Positions 1 through 13,700 of a DNA stretch of 64,000 nt are shown one piece after another (the stretch's first letter is position 1; each line of letters starts with the position of its first letter). Below the pieces are notes generated by a model. That model was not told the origin of the DNA. It saw nothing but the letters and a program-made list of their open reading frames with translations, and ran no database searches. The translations under genes were made by a program, and so were the position numbers. This DNA is from Cheilinus undulatus (lineage: Eukaryota > Chordata > Actinopteri > Labriformes > Labridae), in contig NC_054869.1 in the NCBI RefSeq assembly GCF_018320785.1, positions 36,806,289-36,870,288 of the forward strand, given 5' to 3'.

Positions 1-79
1 AAAAAAAAAGAATTTAAGGTTTTCACCTAACATTCATGCAAGTTTATCTCCATGCTCTTATCATTTTTCAGTTTCTTTT

Positions 80-240
80 TTAAGATTCATGTTTGGGCTT
101 TTCTTTTCCTGAGGAGGGAGAATTGGTTATGGCATGTCAGAGTTACATGCAAGTCATACTTGAACCTGGGCCACCTGCTGGGAAGACTATGATGGATGTA
201 TATGGGGAACGACCTAACCACTAGGCCAACCAGCATCCCC
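80..240 (-). repeat. tRNA-derived SINE head
   Basis: Read on the - strand, it has a pol III A box (TGGCCTAGTGG at 228-218) and a degenerate B box (GGTTCAAGTAT at 166-156) with tRNA-like spacing. It matches the common fish SINE head GGTTGGCCTAGTGGTTAGG as I remember it. The body is decayed. Confidence 0.6.
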
Positions 241-769
241 ATGTCCTAGATTAAAATATGACCAAATCATGCAGCTCTTATAAGATAACATCCACTCACT
301 GTGATTGTTTACATTGGTGCTGTAGTGCGAGGATGGCAGACCCACTAATAGGAACTACAGCCCCATCTAATGGCTGGTGGCTGCTTTACAGCTTAGACGC
401 AACATTTAAGTGCCGTCACAGGTCTACTAATGATAATAAGCATGATGAGATTAAGGTCCAAAATTAACACTTTTTTTTAATCACATTTGTCGCGACCTAT
501 TTTGTGACCATAGTTCAGCAAGCACAGCGAGGAATCAGCTGAGTGGGCAGTTCTGTGGCCAAGTCAAAAGTAATCTGCACGTTGTGTTTTCAAACATTTA
601 CCTTTTACAATTCACTTTAACATCTGTAGAAAGGTTTTTTATGGTAAAGCATATGTTATAACTTTTGATCCTTTTGGAATTACAGAAGGAATTTAACTGC
701 CAAAGTGAAAACAAATTCCTACAAAATATATTCAGTTACACAGAAATATGTAGTGTAAGTTAAGTCACT
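241..769. other. Intron sequence, nothing recognised
   Basis: AT-rich sequence upstream of the first visible ERCC6L2 exon. No exon, repeat family or RNA gene could be supported. Confidence 0.4.
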
Positions 770-1095
770 GCATAAATATTCACACCCTTCAATTCAGTAT
801 TTAGTAGATGCACCTTTGGCTGCAATCTCAGCACTGAGCCAGTGCGGATAGGTCTCAGTCAGTCTTTCACATCTAGATACTGCAATTTTACTCCATTTGT
901 CGTAGCAAAGCTGCTCAGGCTGTCTGGTTGCATTTACACAATGGGACTGAGGTCTTGGCTTTGACTCAACCACTCCAGAACATTCACCTTCTTGTCTTTA
1001 ATCCATTTCTGTGTCGTTTTTGTGGTTTAATTGAAGTCATTGTCTTGCTGGAAAATAATTATGCTCCCAAGTGGTAGTTGTCTTGTAGACCAGTG
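770..1095 (-). repeat. Fragment of dispersed TIR element (TATTCACACCC family)
   Basis: It begins with a terminal motif, ATATTCACACCC. The interior words (GATGCACCTTTGGCTGCAAT, then the CACTCCAGAACATT and TTGTCTTGCTGGAAAA blocks) belong to a common fish DNA transposon. The right end of the copy near 36349-37250 shares the same words on the other strand. It is truncated near 1095. Confidence 0.5.
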
Positions 1096-1603
1096 TTTCC
1101 CAACCATTTTTCCATGGAGCCCCCCCTACATATACCCAAGAAAATCGGAGGCCCCCCCAGCACCCAAGGGAGAGAAAAAAAAAGTGGCACACTGCTGTCA
1201 AAAATCAACATAGATTTTAATTGTTTCACTGATCAAACCCTAAAAAAGACTGATGCATTTTCTTACCGAAAGACCTCTGTATAAACTACTTAATAACTAC
1301 TTTTTCATGGTTTTAGTCAATATTTGCAAATCTAATTTTGGCAGCCTCGGAGCAGACAAAGCCTCGTGCACCCCTAAGATCTTAGGGGTCTGATTTGATT
1401 TTGGGACTGATCCGGATCACTGTCTGGATCCAGGAATTTTTTAAAGGATTCTTTACTATTGGGAGATAGGGCTAATGGTGGAGGTCTGCGCTCTCCAAGT
1501 CCTTTTCTAGTTACTTAAAAATTTCCTTAGTACCTTGTGTAGTGAAAATGTAAAAATGACAGTCTTTTATCCATGATACAACTTCATTGAGTTGATTTTG
1601 TAC
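1096..1603. other. Intron with a repeat fragment
   Basis: It opens with GTGTTTCCCAACCATTTTT and a C-rich block, the look of a hAT-type terminal fragment, then decays into AT-rich sequence. A short local palindrome occurs near 1373-1390 (AAGATCTT). No exon. Confidence 0.3.
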
Positions 1604-1651
1604 ACTTCATAGTTGTGCATGACTGTCACTTCATAGTTGTGCATGACTGTC
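1604..1651 (+). repeat. Perfect 24-bp tandem duplication before an ERCC6L2 acceptor
   Basis: The unit ACTTCATAGTTGTGCATGAC plus TGTC occurs twice head to tail, ending 22 nt before the acceptor AG of the exon at 1674. It duplicates the likely branch-point zone. Confidence 0.85.
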
Positions 1652-1673
1652 TCTCTTGTACTCTTTATTTCAG

Positions 1674-1757
1674 AGAGAGGGACAAGTGGAGGCTGGGATA
1701 ATGACAGCCAGCACACACATGGGTGAAGAAAAGGAGGAAGAGGCGAAGGGAGCTAGC
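1674..1757 (+). CDS. ercc6l2: ERCC6L2 internal exon (84 bp, 28 codons)
   Basis: The exon starts after a pyrimidine-rich tract ending TTTATTTCAG and stops before the donor GTGAGT. It is phase 0 at both ends, and its frame joins cleanly to the next exon (GAS then DTGEH). The peptide is short, charged and lysine/glutamate-rich, ending EEEAKGAS. I cannot match it residue by residue to a remembered ERCC6L2, so the call rests on the splice signals, the phase and the position. It could be an alternative exon. Confidence 0.65.
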
Positions 1758-4700
1758 GTGAGTAACTCTGCCCTTCTCAGAGACCCAGAACATAGGGCAC
1801 TCATCTTTCCCAGGCCGCCCTCTCATCCTCCCATTCCCATGTGAAAAAAAGGGCACCTCAAACAGGGACCTTCCTGTCTGTCAGTCAACCCAACCAAAAT
1901 CTCTTTTTTAACTTTTTCCAACAAAGCTTTAATTTGACATTTTTATTGTTTCTTTGGGTCTTCTTTGTTCTGTAATCTTCCTGTTATTTTTAAAGTCTAC
2001 CCCAAAATGACAATTGTCCTACTTTGAAAAAAAAACACAGCAGTATGCTTGAAAACATTCAGAAGCAGGGAAATGGAGAGTGTAATTCTTTTGACAACAC
2101 CAGGCTCTCATCCAAAAATAGGGCTAAAAGGTGGCTGTAAAATGTTTGTAGTTTCCTCACAGCAGCTGTGGTTAGCCTGAGTTCAAGCAGTTACAAGTAA
2201 TGAATGCAAGGATTTTTTTAATGGAAATAAGGAACACAAAAGATCAACCTCCATAAATCACGCCAATATGGTTTATAACTCTTTTAATTCTACGATTGAA
2301 AAGTTCCTGTGAAATAAGGTATTTGCTTAAGCTTACTGTTTTCATAAGCATCTGTTGAAGCTGTTGTGCATTTTTCCCATGAAACCTTTTCACAATCAAA
2401 ATCCCTGATGCGACCTTATTGATGTTAGGCACACCACAGCTCCTGTTCTCTGTCAGCATGGAAACTACAAACTTTTAACAACAGCCTTTTAAGTTCATAG
2501 GCAGTAGCTTAGTATTGAGTATTACTTTTTAGTCTTAGCCATAGAAGAACTTTGTATTTTACTAAAACTGGGGGATGAAGCTGTCTTTGTCTGCCTCTTT
2601 CTCTCACTTTCCCTCTGATTGCTGTGTGAAACAGCTGGATGCAATTACCCGAGTGTCCTAATGGAAGAAGCAGACCACACCGAAGCCTATCTTCTGCTTT
2701 TCAGCTATTTATTTACACAGTGATACCCCTTATCATCCTGTTCCCAGCCAGGTCCTTTTTTATAGGGCTGCTGCTGCTCCACTGAGGCCATTCAGATTCT
2801 TTCAAAAATACAGAATACACCAGGGTGCTTGCAAACATGCACGAGTACAGCAGAACCAGAAAAAAGTCATGTAGTGTGCACGTTTTGTGAACTTAAAATC
2901 CCTGTCAGTGGTGGCTCACACAAAGGCCAATTCATGTCACATCAGTAAACGTTTACAAATAAAATGACCTACATCTTCTTTAAAAACCAAGTGCTGTGTT
3001 GTCAGAAAGTATTCAGATCCCTTCACTTTTTACTTTTTTGTAATGTTGCAGCCTGATGCTACAGTGACAAAAACTAACATTTTTATTTTCATTAATCTAC
3101 ACGCTGTACTCCATCAAGACAATGTGAATGTACGATTTTTTTTGCATTTTATCACAAATTGAAAAAAAAAAAAAATATCACATTTAGTATTCAGACCCTT
3201 TGCTTTATGCCAGAGTGGTACCACAGAAGCCTTTCCTCAGTGCAAGATTCATGAGAGCCTGCTTGGAGTTTGCAAAAAGAGCACCTGAAGGACTCTCACA
3301 CACAAGATCCTCTGGTCTGATGAAAACAGTGTTTAACTATTTGGCCTCAGTTCCAAACATTATGTTTAGAGGAAACCAGGCTTCGCCCATCACCTGCCCA
3401 ATATAATCCCAACAGTGAAGTATGGTGGTGGCAGCATCATGCTGTGGGATGTTGTTCACCAGCAGGGACTGGGAGGCTGACAGGGCTTGATTCATTTTTT
3501 TGATAACTGTTTTTTGGTTTCTGGTATGTTTCTTTTCCCCTTTGTCATTGTGTTCTGATGTCTTGAAAGATGCCCTTTGAATTGCCTTGATGCTGAAATG
3601 TGCTGTACAAATAAACTTGCCTTGTCCTGCCTGTTTATTTATTTATAAAATTCACTGGTTCAGATCTGCTGTTATGATGCTAATTAGTTGCAGACTTGTA
3701 GCCACTTTTATGTCAGGATGCCCGGCCCATTTCAACAGAGCACTTGCCTGATGAAGGTTTAACCCTAAAATGTTGCTATAAATGCATGTTGCTAACATCA
3801 GACAGGGTGTGAATTTTTTGATTGACACTGGTCTGTTTCAAACACCCTTCTTTTCTTGGATTTTATCATGATGAAGAGGGCATATGTTGCATACATTTTT
3901 AATTTTGATTTATGTTACAAACATGTGTTTTGTATCACACATTAAAATCCGTCACAGGCTTGTCGATAAGAGACAGAAAGGGTAGAGGAAGGAAACAATT
4001 TTACTTTTGTAGCCAAGTTTTTCCCAAACCATTTATACATTTTAAACAGTAAATCAAGCTTCCCATGATACTGTTTTCTATTGAACCCTCTTCCTACTTT
4101 ATATTTATCTGATTTTTTCACATCTTTATTTCAGGATACTGGAGAGCACCTGCCTACAGATTGCCCTGCACCATCTGCTGTATCAACCAAGGAGAACAGA
4201 GCTGCATCAATGGTCTCAAAGGGAGTGCTGGACTTCAGCAGTGGGAGTGAAGTGGATGAAGAGGAGCAGGGATTTAAGAGGAAGGTGTCAAACCCTAGTA
4301 CAGTGGATGGCAACAAAGGTGGAAATGCATCCTCTAGTCCTGGTCGAATGAGTCTTCTCCAGCACGGTTTCTCCAAACTCCTAGAAAGGGTTAAAGGAAA
4401 ACCAGAGTTAGGTGAAGAAGACAGTAGCCCTTCTATCGAGGACAGCCTCTCTGAGGAAGATGATGAGGATAAAAAGAGGGGGGGTACCTCTTCTGTAACC
4501 TGCAAGAGCTCCAATAGAGGAAATGATGTCTGTTTACCTAAAGTAGGAACAAAAACCCGGGACTTCTTCAGCAGTTCAGACAGAAAAGGGGAGATTGTCA
4601 AAAAGAGTGATGATGCTGGAAGAAAGGGGCAAGATCTGAAAAAACAAGCAGATGAGAAAACTACTACTGTTTTGCCTACAGACAGAACAAAACCTTGCAA

Positions 4701-7700
4701 ACTCAAAAGACCACTTTCAAAAGTGCATCACTTTAAGAGATACTCCGATGAATCGGACGATTTGGGCACAGATGCTTTGAAAAGGCCTAAGAGTGCAGCT
4801 TTAGATCCACACAACAGAGGAGGAGATGGAGAGAAAGGAAAGCTGGGCCGCAACAGAAAGAGGCAAAGTTCTAGTGCGAGAAACAAGGCCAGCTCTAAAT
4901 ACACTGAAGACAGAGAGACATTCTCATCTTCAGAGGATGAGCACACTCCTGCCAAGAAAGGAAGATCCCCAGGATGTTTTAGCAAATCTCCACAGATAGG
5001 AAGATCTAAAGATGAGGCCGGGCAAAGAACTGCAACAACCAGCAGGACAGAGAGAAGAGCGGAGACACCCAAAGCTGTTTCATTCACAAATCTGAAAAGT
5101 CAAACATCACAGATTACAAAAGGAAAAGATGGAACTATTGACAGTGTGCTAGGTTGGACTCTGCACTTTTTAAAAATACTTATCATTTTTGTCATACTTA
5201 ACTTAAGCATTAACAATGCGCTTCATATTTCTGTGTAAAGGAGGTGTACAGGAGGTGGCATATACCCACTCTAACCAGCGTGTGGTTGGAGGGAGCAAAG
5301 CAGAGGAGCTGATCAGCAGAGCAGCTGTACGAGATGTGTTTGAACGCAAGATGTACTCCCAGCTCCCAGCCAATCACCTTCTAGGCTCCATGGAGGTAGA
5401 TATTAACTTAACTATAACCTGGATCAGCGATTCTTCAATTATATAATAGTGTGGCAGCCCATATTTATCAAGAACACATTTAGAAATGAAAAGCATTTTT
5501 AACTTGTTACCTGGAATGTGCTGGATACTTTTGCTTGGTTTGTCAACGTTTGGCATTGAGCTTTGATGAAATCTAGCCATCACAGATTAAATTAGGATGT
5601 CAAATTAAGTTTGAGAAAATCACATGAATATATTGTTCCAGAAAAATTGACAGGATTATAGAATAATCCACCGACCTCTTAGTGTCATTTGGACTGTTTT
5701 CTGTCAAAGTTCAACTGGCAGCTCTGTCTGTAAGTAAAGTTTGCCAGAACTCTATCAGGCACAGATGCTCACTACAGGATGACAGTTTCTGTAAACACAT
5801 CTGCTCCGTGTGGATTAAACCTAAGCTCAGTAATGCAGCAGAAACCACTGGGGTTGCTGCAGTGGATGGTACCTGTATTCAAGTATATGGACTTTTATGC
5901 TCCATGTTTACATCCACCTTTACTTTGATATGGGGTTGCCAACTTTTTCAGTTCAAGATAAAGGACTAAATATTTACTTTGGATCTTAGAACCACAGTGG
6001 TGTGGGTTTGATGTGTGAATGTAGCGTGTAAGCAAGCAGTCTCTGTTAGATCTGTAGTTTTAATACCACTGTATTTTTATGTAAGCTTATATTAATCTCT
6101 CTTTTCCCCCTAAATGACCCTTAAATTGAAAAATTTTACAACAGACCTCCATCTGGTTATTATTAATATAGGTTATATCAATAATAGGTCATCTATTTAT
6201 ACAAAAAATTACAAGACTATGTTCAAAGGTGTCATAAATTCTGTAATTCTGCTACGTACAGATATACTTATTATAGCGGAATTAGATAATTCCACTGTGA
6301 CCACCTTGCTGATATTGCTTGAACATTGCTAGTTTGGCCTTCTTATGGATCTCTGTAGCAGCATGCTATGTTAGATCAAAACTCTAGATAGGATCAAGTG
6401 CAGAAGCCTCCGTTGAGCCCCTCTTGACCTGCCTAACCCATATGCTTGTCACAGTTGCAAACTCTTCACTTTCTTCCATCATCTGACAAATGAGCCAACA
6501 TGTGAACAGACTTTCAAAATATCTTCTAACAAATGGTTCATTATGAGGAAGATGCTCTGTTGCTTTTCCTCTGTGTTTGAGTAACAGTTTTAAATTTTAC
6601 AAGTATGATTGTTAGTTATAAAACATATCAGATGCAAATTAGGTCTTCTGTATTAGGTTGGTTGTATAAAATGAACAAGAAGACATTAAAGTCTGAGCAA
6701 CCATACAATCTTTTCTGCTCATAGAAAGATTTTCTCGGGGATTGATGAGACTTTAATTCATAATACTTTCTCAGAAATTATAAGTTCTACCCCAGCCTTT
6801 ATTTGGTCACTCCTAAAACTAAATTGTCAGATTTGGGAGAGGTTGCATCCAATCTAGCTGAGATACACTTGATGGACAAAAATTATTGGTCACACCTGTT
6901 AACTGTTGAATTCAGGTCTATAAAATCCTGTACAGGTACATCTCAAAAAATTAGAATATCATGAAAAAAATCAATATTTTTTGTCACTCTTTTCTGAAAG
7001 TGAAACCCATATATTGTATAAACTTGTTACACATAGAGTGAAATATTTCAAGCCTTTATTTCTTGAAATGTTGATGATTATGGATTACAGATAAGAAAAC
7101 CCAAAATTCAGTGTCTCAAAAAATTAGAATATTACAAGATCAATTTAAAATGAATGCTTTAAACAGAAATGTCAGGCTTCTGAAAAGTATGTTGATTTCT
7201 CTGCCTTCAATACTCGGTTGGGCCTCCTTTTGCATGAATTACTGTGTCAATGTGGTGTGGCATGGAGGCGGTCAGCCTGTGGCACTGCTCACATGTAATG
7301 GAAGCCCAGGTTGTTTTGATAGCGGCCTTCAGGTCATCTGCATTGTTGGGTCTGGTGTCTCTCATCTTCCTCTTGACAATACCCCATAGATTCTCTATGG
7401 GGTTCAGGTCAGGACTGCTGGCAGGCCATTCCATCCTCTCCACTCCCAAATTCTGGAGGTAGTCTCTGATAAACCCCGCTCTGTGGGGGCGAGTGTTGTC
7501 ATCTTGGAGGATAGAGTTCTTGCTGACAGGGTGAGAAAAAAAGTATTCTTGGGATGTTGTCTTCTTGGGACACCCTGTTCGCAGCCTGTCTCTGGCATTC
7601 CCTGCTATATGGAACTTGGCCTTCAGTTTGGAGATGGTACTAGGGTTCACTCCAAACAATGCCACATCTTGGTTTTGCGGGACACCAGCTTGAAGTTGTC

Positions 7701-10700
7701 CAACAGATGGACCCTATCCAGATCAGTCAAACGTGGCATGCCGATTCTTGAAGCAGACATCTACTGACCACTGTAGCAGGGCCCATGCTCACAGGTGCTG
7801 CCAGTTAGGCACCTGATTGGCAGCACCTGGGGGTACCAGAAGCTCAGAACAAGAGTCAATAGAAACAGCAAAATAAGCTGTTTAGCATTGGCAGAGAAGA
7901 TTTGGCACATTTTTCATGGGCGCAACCCACATACTCAGCTCTGCTGCTCATCCCACAAATGCATGATCCTTACAAATGTGGAATCATTTAAAAGGGTAAT
8001 AAACAGGCTTTCCAACGGTGTAAGATTTATTACCAAGAAACATTGTTACAACAAAGAAACAATGTACCAAACACAATTGCCTTACTTTCTGTTTTAAGTT
8101 TATTTGTCCATATAGTGTGTAAGAGCTCAGTTTACTTAACTCACCTGTTAAAATGTATTTGAAGTGAATTCTCTTTCATGGCATTCTTAGCTGGTCTTAC
8201 AGCAGCTAGGGAGCTAATTCCAAATCCTGGAAGCTTTAATACTCTTTTTATCCCTTTTCTTTTGTGAGTTTTTCTTCCTTTTTGTTATGATTTTCTAGTT
8301 TTAACATATAATCTGTGGTTTGTTGTGCTGGTTATTAACTTTTTTTGTTTAATTTAAATGTGTAAGCAAATGTTGATTAAGTCAAACTAAAATTATTTAA
8401 TTCTTGTTTGACTGTACCAGAGCCTGTTAGAGAGCCCACCAGACAGTCCTCTACACCCTTCTCCTGTCAGACTAAAGAGACCCAGTGTGAACCATCCAGT
8501 CACCTTCACCAAGAAGCTCGTGCACCAGACCAGACACACTACCTTCATCATTGGAGAGACCCCCCAGGCAATATGCAGGTATGTGAAGGATTGCAGAGGA
8601 GGTGAGGTGAAATTTAAAAGAACACATGTGATAGAGGAGATATTATGAATTATAAATGCAAAAAGGGAGAGTCATTGGTGGACACTGAATTTAATGGGAG
8701 TCAAGATACTGTAGCCTATAACCCCAAACAGTAAGAAGTTGTATAAAATGTAAACAACAAAATGTGGCTTTAAGTATCGTTGAAACCCCAGCTTCAATGG
8801 ATTATTCACAAACACACATTATCTATTTCATGTGTACTAATACACTCACATACCATCACAGGGGCTGCCGTTTAAACGGAGTGTTGAAAACAAGCTCGAT
8901 GGTCCGTCTCCTCTTTAGCCCAGAGAACAGGGTATCCAGAATTTAAAAACAGATTTTCAAATATTGACTCATCAGCCCACAGGGCAGTTTTCCACTCTGC
9001 TTATGTCCATTTAAATGGCCTTGGGCCCAGAAAAGGAGGCAACATTTCTAGATCTGGTTTACATATAATTTTGTCTTTTCATAGAAGAGTTTTAGCTGGC
9101 ATTTGTGGATGTGGATACCTGTAAGCAATCACTGTTTTTACATTTGCATGCTTCTGGCCAAGTAAGATTGATGTTGAGGTTTGGTAGACTTTTTTACCTT
9201 TGTTTGCTTCAGAATTGTTATAATGTTAAACTAAGTTTTTGGATTTATATACATTGCAATCAGATAGTATTCAGAACCCCTTCACTTATTTGTTCTTCCT
9301 ATGTCGCAGCATGACGGTAAAAATGAAAAAAAAAAAAAAAAAAAATTCTGTTTATCTACATCCATCATGACGAAGTGAAAACAGAATTTTAGATTATCTT
9401 TTTTTTTTGCAAATGTAATTAAAAAAAATAACTGAAATATCACATTGAAATAAGTATTCAGACCCTTTACAATTCAAATTAAATTGACATGATTTGGTAA
9501 AGGCACACACCTCAAAGCAAAAACCAAGCCATGAGGTCAAAGGAACTGCCTGCAGAGCTCAGACAAGATTGTTGCAAGGCACAGATCTGAGGTGACTAAA
9601 ACAGGGTATCTGCGGGGTCTTGAAAAGTATTAAAAGGTGATAAATCAATTTTGGGGAAATTAAGACCCTTAAAAAGTATTAAAAAGTCTTATTACGACTT
9701 TGACTTTATATAGTCTTAAATTTTGAAAGTATTTTTTCTGAATTAGCTGTCCAAGAGTTTGAGTCCCAAAAACATCGTAAAAGTGTGTGAATTTATTCAT
9801 TTTTATTAAAAAACAAAGATGAACAGGTGCATAAAAAACTAGGCTATTGTGGGTGCGTTCGTAAATTGTCTCTGAGAGCGCCAGAGCGAGCGGGCGGGCG
9901 GAAATTCAGAAGCACAAAGATTTACTATCCCAGCCTATTTGAATTTTGTTGTATCATAGTGGTCTAGGTCTTTATCACAAACTAAAACTGTTAAGTTAAA
10001 AATATCACTGATGTAAATGGTTACAGCTTGAAGTGGCGGTGAGGTATTAAAAAATATTGAGAAGGTCTTGAGAAAGTCCTAAAAAGGCAGAGTGGCTAGA
10101 CGGAAACCTGTCCTGATTGCAAAACAAGTGAAAGCCTGCTGCACTTTCACATGGATTCTTTTGCAAACTCCAAACAGGAAATCTTAGCATAGATTAGGAG
10201 AAACAGGGGGAACCTGAGCTAAATTTCAAGTGTTTTTGTAAAGGGTCTGAATAGTAATGTCAATGTGATATTTCACTTTTTTTATTTTAATAAAATTTGC
10301 AAAACAATTCTAAAATTCTGTTTTCGCTTTGGTAAGTATAGATTAATGAGAAAAAAAATATTTTTTCTTACTGTGGCATCAGGCTGCAACATAACAAGAC
10401 TGAAAATAAGTGAATAAATGTGCTGTAGTAAATGTACTGTCTGTCTCTGGGATGCTCCTTTTATATCCTATGATGTTACTCACTAATGAATTAATAGGTT
10501 TTCATTTAGCATTTTACAGCTTTTCTACTCTTTTGTTTCCCCTGTCCCAGCCTTTTTGAAAGGTGCTGCTAGTATAAGGTTTTAGTTGGTTGTATATTAC
10601 ACCAACAACAATGAAGTTTCTCAGTTTCAATATTTGACATGGTGTGCCTTTGCTGTTTTGGATCAAATATAGGGTTTCAGTGTTTTAAAAATCATTGCAT

Positions 10701-13700
10701 TTTCTTATTTTTCACAATTTGCACAATATCCCAACTTTTTTAGGAAATTGGTTTTACACAAAGAGAATAAAGAAAAGCTTTTCATGGGAATAAACTAGTT
10801 AAAGAAAGTAGGTGAGGGAGTTTAAAGGCTTAAGTTGGAAGAGAGGAATTCCTGGCAGTCGAGGGAAATAGGCCAAAAATTCACCACAGATATGGTGCTG
10901 AGCGCCCCCACCTGGGCCTCACGAACTGTGTGTGTGTTTAGTGAAAGACCACCTCTGAGCTTTCCCTTCCACTGATTTCCCAGCATCATGCCAAAGATTA
11001 CCCCGTTATGTTCAGGCCCAACAGTGCAGACGTTTTCCCCTCCACAACCACAGCCCTCCTGAGACAAACCAAAAATGATCGCCTGAGGACTTCCAAACCC
11101 ACACAGATGCACACAAACACACATCTCAACAAGCATTTACAAACACCAAACACACATCTCTGTCCTGCTGCATCACCTCCGCCTCCTACCTTCCCAAACA
11201 CACAGACACCTCTGTGGCTCCAATCTCGCTCCCTAAGGGAAAGACGGGCATCTGTGCCCAGAGACTCACCAGGGAGGGAAAACTCACACTAGTTATATTG
11301 ATTTCCCCTCAATTAACCTCGCTGTTTAATGATTAAAATCCACATGCACGTCTGGTTTTACTGCCGCTGCTTTTATTTATTGTTTTTCCACTGAAAGCCA
11401 CAAACGGTAATAACACTACCAAAATGCAGCTGCAGCGTTTGTGACTTTGAAGTATTTCTGTCCCAGAGTCTGGTTAGACCAGAGCTTTAATGACTGCCTA
11501 CAAGCTCAGGAAAAACACCTCATACTGCACGGCTGTCTGGATAAGAGCCTGAATATGTGGAGGACTATTCATCTTAGGCTTAGCTTAACAGACCCGCAGA
11601 ATATCAGATTAATAGTCGCTTGCCTTATTGCTTTTAAAGAAGTTGTTTTAAGTGTAATTTAAAGTAGATTATTACACAGCTGGGTTAATAGTTGATTTTG
11701 ATTGGCCAAACAAATCTTTCTGATTGTTACTATAAAGAGTATACAGTCGTTAGTGGCTCAGCTCTGATAAGAGAATAGGTAATATCAACTGTAAATGTAT
11801 CAGTTCATGGGAAATGGTCCACTCCACTGAAGCAAATCAATAGCAGGGATGATCTTTATCCCCTACCAAATAAAGCTCCCAGAACATAATTGCTTCATTA
11901 AACCACTACTCCACATGCATTACAGAGCATGTTTTGCAACTCTGTTATGTAGGATTTCAGCTGACGAATATCTCAATACACAAATATCCCTGGTACAGAA
12001 TTACTTTATACTGCATAACATCAGTAACTGCTACATTCACACTGTGAGGAAAAGGGAAGTTACCAGTCTTCTTTCTGTTTCCCATTGTTCGACAGGACTC
12101 AGTTCTGTTCAGAAATCCAAGCTTCAGCCTTAGTTTCCAATTGAGCTTTAAGTATATGACCTAAAAGACAGATTGTGTTCTAGCCATATACCCAAATACT
12201 TGAGTTGCTTAACACCACAAAGGGGTCAAAAGGTTATTTTACTTTGAGAAAATCAGAAATTTGGTTTTAATAGGATTCAGAAGAAGTTTGAGACCAACCA
12301 GAGCTTGATGGAGTGTATCAAAATCATTCTATAGCTTAGAGAAAGCTCGACAATGTGAGGGTGTTGAGAAATATAATACTGTATCATCAGCATAATGATT
12401 TACTTTTCTCTAGGATGTTTTACCCTTTTGTTGATTTTTAAATCACACATTTCTGTTTAATTGACATTACTTTGTAGAAATCTGTTTTTCTTTTGACATA
12501 ACTGAGTTTTGTTAATTTTTTGTGTCTAAAAAGCCAAATTATTTTGACCATGGCTGATTTAGTCAAATCAGTTAAAGGGTAAAACATCCAAGGGGTGAAT
12601 ACCTTTATAGACACTGTACATTATCCCCAGCGACAAGGGTTAAAATAGCAAATTCTGCCCTTATGCTAACTGCACGTGTACAAAAATGCTGCCAATTTAC
12701 CTAAGATTGGTTACAAAAGACCTTATCTATTTTTAACGCATTTTTATTCCTGCATTTTTTTCATACCATACTGTTTCTGTTGTTGTTTGCAGGCAGCAGC
12801 TGGAAGAAATGGCAAAAAAAATTGGATTTTCTTCTGTACATCAATTTGCAAAAGAGATTCTGCAAAGAAAGTCAACCCAAAGACTTGACTGGTTGCAACA
12901 GTATTACATGTCACTAAACCATCCTGACCTGGCTGATATAGTCACAAACAACTTCCCACAACCAGATGTAGGGAAGGCCTCTTCCTCATCATCTACTAAA
13001 GCAGCTACCAAGTCTCACTCAGATACCAGAACCCCACAAAAGGATGTTGCGAAAGCCATTAAAAGGCCTAGATACACAAAGAAGAATCCTGAAGCCCAAA
13101 ACAACCCACAAAACAATGTTTCTGTGCCACAGAAACAGTCTAGAAACCCACTAAAAGAACCTCAAGGACCCCAGAAAAAGCAAAAGATTCAACAAAAGAC
13201 TGTTCAAGAGCCTGAGAGTGATGTTTCTAGCCTGGAGTCAGAGGATCAGTGGGAGGATGTTTGCAGTGCCAGAGGATATCAGAGGAGAAAGAGGGTTAGT
13301 GTTTCTACGTCTGGAGCATTCAGAGCTGGTGGTGGTCTTGGCTTGGAGCAGGCCAGCAGCAGTGGTCTGGTGTCTAGGGAGGCTGCTGCTTCCCTGAACC
13401 GCACACACATAGATATCCCTTTTTCTGCGGACCTCAGCCATGGCAGGTCGGCAGTGATGTCCAAACCCACAGTGCAGGGAAGGGAGAAAGAGCAAAAACT
13501 GTCTTCAAGAACCAGTGAACCTTTTCAAGACCAGGGAGAAAATCCTCCTTCTCCTCCTCCTGCACAGGCTGCTTCTATCTCCAGTCATCATTCCTTCCTC
13601 ACAGATCTTATAGGAGACACTTCAGTCCTCGATGATTTGTTGAAACCAAGACCTAGGGGTGCACAACAAAAAGGCACCCTGAAAACACCCCCCACATCAT

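Noticed and set aside
4131..5087. Long ORFs on the - strand opposite the large ERCC6L2 exon (191 and 119 codons)
   Set aside because: They are antisense shadows of Ser/Glu/Lys-rich codons, with low-complexity Ser/Leu-rich translations and no splice context.
5153..5238. Extension of the ERCC6L2 exon to the end of its open frame
   Set aside because: Sequence after the GTTGGA donor is hydrophobic and unlike the family, while the next exon restores the conserved GVQEVAY block in phase.
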